Part shown: piece by piece, positions 60,740 to 64,000 of the stretch
How positions within the stretch are numbered: the stretch's first letter is position 1
Layout: every line of letters starts with the position of its first letter
NCBI RefSeq assembly: GCF_009176305.1
Contig: NZ_BLAJ01000001.1
Span: 372,001-436,000 of the forward strand
DNA length: 64,000 bases
DNA from: Martinezella dioscoreae
GTDB taxonomy: Bacteria; Pseudomonadota; Alphaproteobacteria; Rhizobiales; Rhizobiaceae
Reading direction: 5' to 3'
Program-made: the position numbers and the translations under genes
The notes under the pieces: generated by a model
What the model saw: the letters and a program-made list of their open reading frames with translations, nothing else
Database searches by the model: none
What the model was told of the DNA's origin: nothing

Positions 60740-61672
60740 ATGCTTAACCAGATCAAAGGTCTTCACCACGTTACCTCGATGGCGGAAGACGCCCGCACCA
60801 ACAACAAGTTCTTCACCGACACGCTCGGCCTTCGCCGGGTCAAGAAGACGGTGAATTTCGACGCTCCCGATGTCTATCATCTCTACTATGGTGACGAGAT
60901 CGGCACGCCCGGTACGATCATGACCTACTTCCCGTTCCCGAAGATGGCGCGCGGTCGCCCCGGTACCGGCGAAGTCGGGAATACGGTCTATTCCGTTCCC
61001 GAAGGTTCCATCGGCTACTGGACCGAACGGCTTAGCCAGCGCGGTGTCGAGGGCCTGAAGACCGACGAATCCTTCGGCCAGAAGCGCCTGCATTTTGCCG
61101 GTCCAGATGGCGATGGCTTCGCGCTTGTCGAGGTCAAGGACGATAAGCGTCAGCCCTGGACGCATGGTGGCGTCGATGCCGAGCATGCCATCAGAGGCTT
61201 CCACTCCGTGGCCATGCGGCTCAGGGACGAAGGCGCGACGGCCGAGTTGTTGAAGTACATGGGTTACGAGGTGGTCGATACGCATGACGGCATCAAGCGG
61301 CTTGCCATTCCCGGCGGCAACGGTGCCGATTATGTCGACCTCGAAACTATGCCGAACATCAACCGGGCGCTGCCGGGCGCCGGCTCCGTCCACCATGTCG
61401 CCTTCGCGGTCGAAAACCGCGCAAAGCAGCTCGAAGTACGCAAGGCGCTGATGGATACGGGTTATCAGGTGACGCCGGTCATCGACCGTGACTACTTCTG
61501 GGCGATCTATTTCCGCACACCGGGCGGCGTGCTGTTCGAAGTCGCCACCAATGAACCTGGCTTCGATCGTGACGAGGATACGGCCCATCTCGGCGAAGCG
61601 CTGAGGCTGCCGGAACAGCATGCGCATCTGCGTGGGCTGATCGAACAGCATCTCGAACCGCTGGAAGGCTAA
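60740..61672 (+). CDS. Ring-cleaving dioxygenase of the glyoxalase/VOC family (MhqO-like)
   Basis: 310 residues from the ATG at 60740 (AAGGGGTTTAAG before it). It holds two VOC modules: the first starts IKGLHHVTSMAEDARTNNKFF (metal His), the second GFHSVAMRL, and the end supplies VHHVAFAVENR and GVLFEVATNEPGF (metal His and Glu). It matches extradiol-type hydroquinone dioxygenases such as Bacillus MhqO. It is followed after 15 bases by an MhqD-like hydrolase, the same pairing as in the Bacillus methylhydroquinone regulon, so detoxification of quinones is likely. Confidence 0.88.
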   Translation: MLNQIKGLHHVTSMAEDARTNNKFFTDTLGLRRVKKTVNFDAPDVYHLYYGDEIGTPGTIMTYFPFPKMARGRPGTGEVGNTVYSVPEGSIGYWTERLSQRGVEGLKTDESFGQKRLHFAGPDGDGFALVEVKDDKRQPWTHGGVDAEHAIRGFHSVAMRLRDEGATAELLKYMGYEVVDTHDGIKRLAIPGGNGADYVDLETMPNINRALPGAGSVHHVAFAVENRAKQLEVRKALMDTGYQVTPVIDRDYFWAIYFRTPGGVLFEVATNEPGFDRDEDTAHLGEALRLPEQHAHLRGLIEQHLEPLEG

Positions 61673-61687
61673 GCCAGGAGAGATATC

Positions 61688-62299
61688 ATGACCGATACGA
61701 CTTATGTGCACCGGCTGAAGGCCGGTGCACCCGGAAAGCCTATCTTCTTTACCTTCCATGGTACCGGCGGCGACGAGAACCAGTTCTTCGATTTCGCCAC
61801 CCGCCTATTGCCGGACGCTACCATCGTCTCGCCACGCGGCGATGTCTCGGAATATGGCGCAGCGCGCTTCTTTCGCCGAACGGGCGAGGGCGTCTATGAC
61901 ATGGCCGATCTTGCCCGCGCCACGGAAAAAATGGTCGCCTATGTCTCGGAGCTGGCGGCGGAATACGGAGCATCGCAGGTACTTGGTCTGGGCTTTTCCA
62001 ACGGTGCGAACATCCTTGCCAATGTGCTGATCGAGCATGGCGATCTCTTCGATGCGGCCGTGCTGATGCATCCGCTGATCCCGTTCCAGCCGCAGGACAA
62101 TGCAAGGCTGGAGGGCAAGCGCGTGCTGATTACGGCAGGCGAGCGCGATCCGATCGCACCCGCTCCAGTCACCAAGGCACTCGCCGATTACTTTACGCGG
62201 CAGAATGCCGAGGTCACTCTGGATTGGCATCCAGGCGGCCACGATATCAGGCCCAACGAAATCGAGGCAATCCGCAGTTTCCTAGCGCCCTACGCTTAG
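61688..62299 (+). CDS. Carboxylesterase/phospholipase-family hydrolase (MhqD-like)
   Basis: 203 residues, small alpha/beta hydrolase. N-terminal FFTFHGTGGDENQFFDF, nucleophile Ser in LGLGFSNGANILAN, acid Asp in ITAGERDPIAPAP, and His in WHPGGHDIRPNEI: the triad is complete. Expressed with the upstream dioxygenase (GGAGAGATATC before its ATG), it may hydrolyse the ring-cleavage product. Confidence 0.9.
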   Translation: MTDTTYVHRLKAGAPGKPIFFTFHGTGGDENQFFDFATRLLPDATIVSPRGDVSEYGAARFFRRTGEGVYDMADLARATEKMVAYVSELAAEYGASQVLGLGFSNGANILANVLIEHGDLFDAAVLMHPLIPFQPQDNARLEGKRVLITAGERDPIAPAPVTKALADYFTRQNAEVTLDWHPGGHDIRPNEIEAIRSFLAPYA

Positions 62300-62349
62300 G
62301 GCCTGCGCAAAACACCGGTTGCGCGGCAGAGATTTTGCTGCGCAGCCTG

Positions 62350-62775
62350 CTATTTGCCGATCAGGCGCATCATCGCCTTCGCTTGAGAGGCTGCCGCGAG
62401 TTTTCCCTTCTGGTCAATATAGTCCGTTCCGCAGAAGCGGTTGAGATTGGCAAAATCCATACTGTCCGGTAGCGCATGCCTTGTCTCGACAATGACCATG
62501 CGCCAGGCGCAGCCGAGCATCCTGTCGGGTTGGATTGCCTGATCGCAGCCTGTGCTCAGGCATAAAGCGACATGTTTCTGCGCTCGATACCCGCCCGCTA
62601 TGGCTTCCTCGTAATCGGCCTTCCAGCTATCGCGTGTATGTTCGCAGCGGGAGGGATTGCTGCTCTGGCTGCATTGCACCGTCTTGTCGACATAGGTTTG
62701 CGCCGGCGGCCATAGCGGACCGTCGACCAGGCTGACGCAGCCGCACGCAAACAAGGTGGCCGACAGCAGGCGCAA
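62350..62775 (-). CDS. Small cysteine-rich protein of unknown function, possible lipoprotein
   Basis: 141 residues from a TTG at 62775, chosen because a very strong AAGGAGAA lies just ahead with the right spacing. This start gives MRLLSATLFACGCVSL, a short hydrophobic stretch ending in LFAC that could be a lipobox (Phe at the second position is unusual). The mature part has paired cysteines (CSQSSNPSRC, CLSTGC, GCAW, FCG). The frame stays open to 62913, and a longer form would add a transmembrane helix (IGIGWIILILNIFVIALRFW). I recognise no family. Confidence 0.6.
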   Translation of the reverse strand: MRLLSATLFACGCVSLVDGPLWPPAQTYVDKTVQCSQSSNPSRCEHTRDSWKADYEEAIAGGYRAQKHVALCLSTGCDQAIQPDRMLGCAWRMVIVETRHALPDSMDFANLNRFCGTDYIDQKGKLAAASQAKAMMRLIGK

Positions 62776-63019
62776 TTGATTCTCCTTCGACGCGGACCGC
62801 CAGAACCGTAGAGCGATCACAAATATGTTCAAGATCAATATGATCCAGCCAATACCAATGGGTAGGTAGGCGTCTCCTGGTTGCCAGCGGGAAGGGGCGT
62901 GGCCTTCCTGCAACCCTTGCCATCTTCCGGCGTCCGCGACACGCAGCGACGCAAGCTTTGCTTGTGGGGATCCTTGCCGCCCGCTAATGCTCTGCCGCTA
63001 TAGGGCGGAGGATTTCATC

Positions 63020-63916
63020 GTGACGCTGGCGGAACAGCAGCAATACAGGCTGGGCGTGGCCTATGTGGCGCTTTCGGCGCTCGCCTGGTCGACCTCCGGC
63101 CTGTTCGTGCGGGCGATCCATGCCGATCTGATGACCATTCTGTTCTGCCGTGGCATCGTCTCTGGCCTCGGCGTCTTCGCGCTGTTTTTCTATATCGAGC
63201 GCCGCAACGCTTTTCGCATCCTGCGTTCCATGGGTGGTCCTTCGCTGGCGGCGACGATCTTTTCCACCGCATCCATGATCAGCGGCATCGGCTCGATCTA
63301 TTACACGTCGGTCGCCGATGCCATGGTCATCTATGCAACCGTGCCCTTTGTAACCGCGGGCGTCGCCTTCCTCTTCATCCGCGAGCGTCCAAATTTGCGG
63401 ACGCTGATTGCGAGTGGCATTGCTTTTATCGGCGTGCTCGTCATGCTTTCCGGCCATGCGAGCGATGGCGGCAGCTGGCTCGGCAAGGGGCTTGCTGCCA
63501 TCATGACGCTGACCGTCGCCTGCCTTGCCGTCGTCATGCGCCAGCATCGCGATGTGCCGATGCTACCGGCCATGGCGCTTTCCGCCTGGCTGTGTTCCTC
63601 CATTACCTTCTGGTTCGCCTCGCCGCTTTCGATCTCCGGCCAGGATCTTGGCCTGATCATCGCCTTCGGCATCATCCAGAACGCCATGGGTCTCAGCCTC
63701 TACACCTTCGGCTCGCGGCTGGTGCCGGCCTCGGATGCGGCGCTGCTGACGGCGCTCGAAGTGCCGCTGACGCCACTTTGGGTCTGGATGGTGTTCGCCG
63801 AGCGTCCTTCGACGGCGACACTCATCGGCGGGCCGATCGTGCTTGCCGCATTGTTCGGACATATCCTGTTGGAAATACGGCGAAATCGGGTGGTGACATC
63901 AACACGGACGCACTGA
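63020..63916 (+). CDS. EamA/DMT-family transporter
   Basis: About 298 residues from a GTG at 63020, which has GGAGG 7 bases upstream; the in-frame ATG at 62987 has no site. Ten membrane helices in two EamA repeats (VALSALAWSTSGLFVRAIHADL, then AALLTALEVPLTPLWVWMVFAERP). Presumed exporter or permease for a small metabolite; no substrate is evident. Confidence 0.9.
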   Translation: MTLAEQQQYRLGVAYVALSALAWSTSGLFVRAIHADLMTILFCRGIVSGLGVFALFFYIERRNAFRILRSMGGPSLAATIFSTASMISGIGSIYYTSVADAMVIYATVPFVTAGVAFLFIRERPNLRTLIASGIAFIGVLVMLSGHASDGGSWLGKGLAAIMTLTVACLAVVMRQHRDVPMLPAMALSAWLCSSITFWFASPLSISGQDLGLIIAFGIIQNAMGLSLYTFGSRLVPASDAALLTALEVPLTPLWVWMVFAERPSTATLIGGPIVLAALFGHILLEIRRNRVVTSTRTH

Positions 63917-63977
63917 CCGTCTTGCCCCTTTCGTCTCAAAATGCTGAAATCGGTTCAGTCATCAGGAGTCGGAATCG

Positions 63978-64000
63978 ATGAAAAAGGTCTTCAACCCCGC
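63978..64000 (+). CDS. Start of an unidentified gene (partial)
   Basis: ATG at 63978 with AGGAG 9 bases before it opens MKKVFNP and runs off the window. It begins 61 bases after the transporter stop. Too short to identify. Confidence 0.6.

Noticed and set aside
1..64000. CRISPR arrays, tRNA or rRNA genes, insertion sequences, replication origin
   Set aside because: No regularly spaced repeats, no cloverleaf-like or ribosomal sequence, no transposase and no DnaA-box cluster were seen while reading both strands by eye; short or unusual RNAs could still have been missed.

Overview
The window looks like a chromosome or large replicon of a Rhizobium-type alphaproteobacterium. It has GC-rich coding, tightly packed operons, a RIME-like intergenic mosaic repeat, an alphaproteobacterial-type D-xylonate dehydratase, and many transport and catabolic genes. 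I see no rRNA, tRNA, CRISPR array, prophage or insertion sequence. All identifications come from motifs and remembered families; no database search was run.

Region 1 (206-1417): a class III adenylate cyclase after the tail of an unknown gene and its terminator hairpin. Region 2 (1438-34249, the core) is a catabolic supercluster. An eight-gene minus-strand operon (10578 down to 1438) encodes a monooxygenase/old-yellow-enzyme fusion of the 2-aminobenzoyl-CoA monooxygenase/reductase type, an SDR, a crotonase, two acyl-CoA dehydrogenases (one like glutaryl-CoA dehydrogenase), a thioesterase, a Rid protein and a FadB-like fusion. The divergent gene is a benzoate/2-aminobenzoate-type CoA ligase. 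Next come a dipeptide/oligopeptide-type ABC importer (12505-17906), indolepyruvate oxidoreductase-like iorAB (18285-22007), an aromatic-acid MFS permease, two MarR regulators, two phytoene-dehydrogenase-like flavoproteins, a cyclase-family amidohydrolase, an aminotransferase with an amino-acid ABC importer that lacks its ATPase, an HpcH/HpaI aldolase, a class V PLP enzyme and a GntR regulator.

Five promoter regions of the supercluster carry copies of one palindrome, TTTTAAGCTTAAAA, with two copies in one of them (six in all; the weakest matches at 10 of 14 positions). They therefore look like one regulon. I propose that it degrades an indole- or kynurenine-type N-heteroaromatic or aromatic amino acid through an aryl 2-oxoacid and 2-aminobenzoyl-CoA. 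The route isatin, then isatinate, then 2-aminobenzoyl-CoA is an attractive but unproven idea.

Region 3 (34351-48120): regulators and transporters (GntR, EamA, AraC), an ECF41-like sigma factor divergent from an AhpD-like gene with two back-to-back ECF41-type promoters, a LysR regulator, an alpha/beta-hydrolase with a degenerate active site ahead of an RND efflux pump, and a beta-hydroxyacid dehydrogenase with xylD. Region 4 (48266-58376): a PAS-GGDEF-EAL protein, a YeiH/YeiE-like pair, a Hint-domain protein, and a DeoR / choline-kinase-like / FAD-GcvT cluster probably used for N-methylated amines. Region 5 (58389-64000): a FlaR-like kinase, ung, a Phd/VapC toxin-antitoxin pair with a palindromic operator, a quinone-detoxification pair resembling mhqO-mhqD behind a perfect 9-bp inverted repeat, a small possible lipoprotein, a DMT exporter and the start of one more gene.
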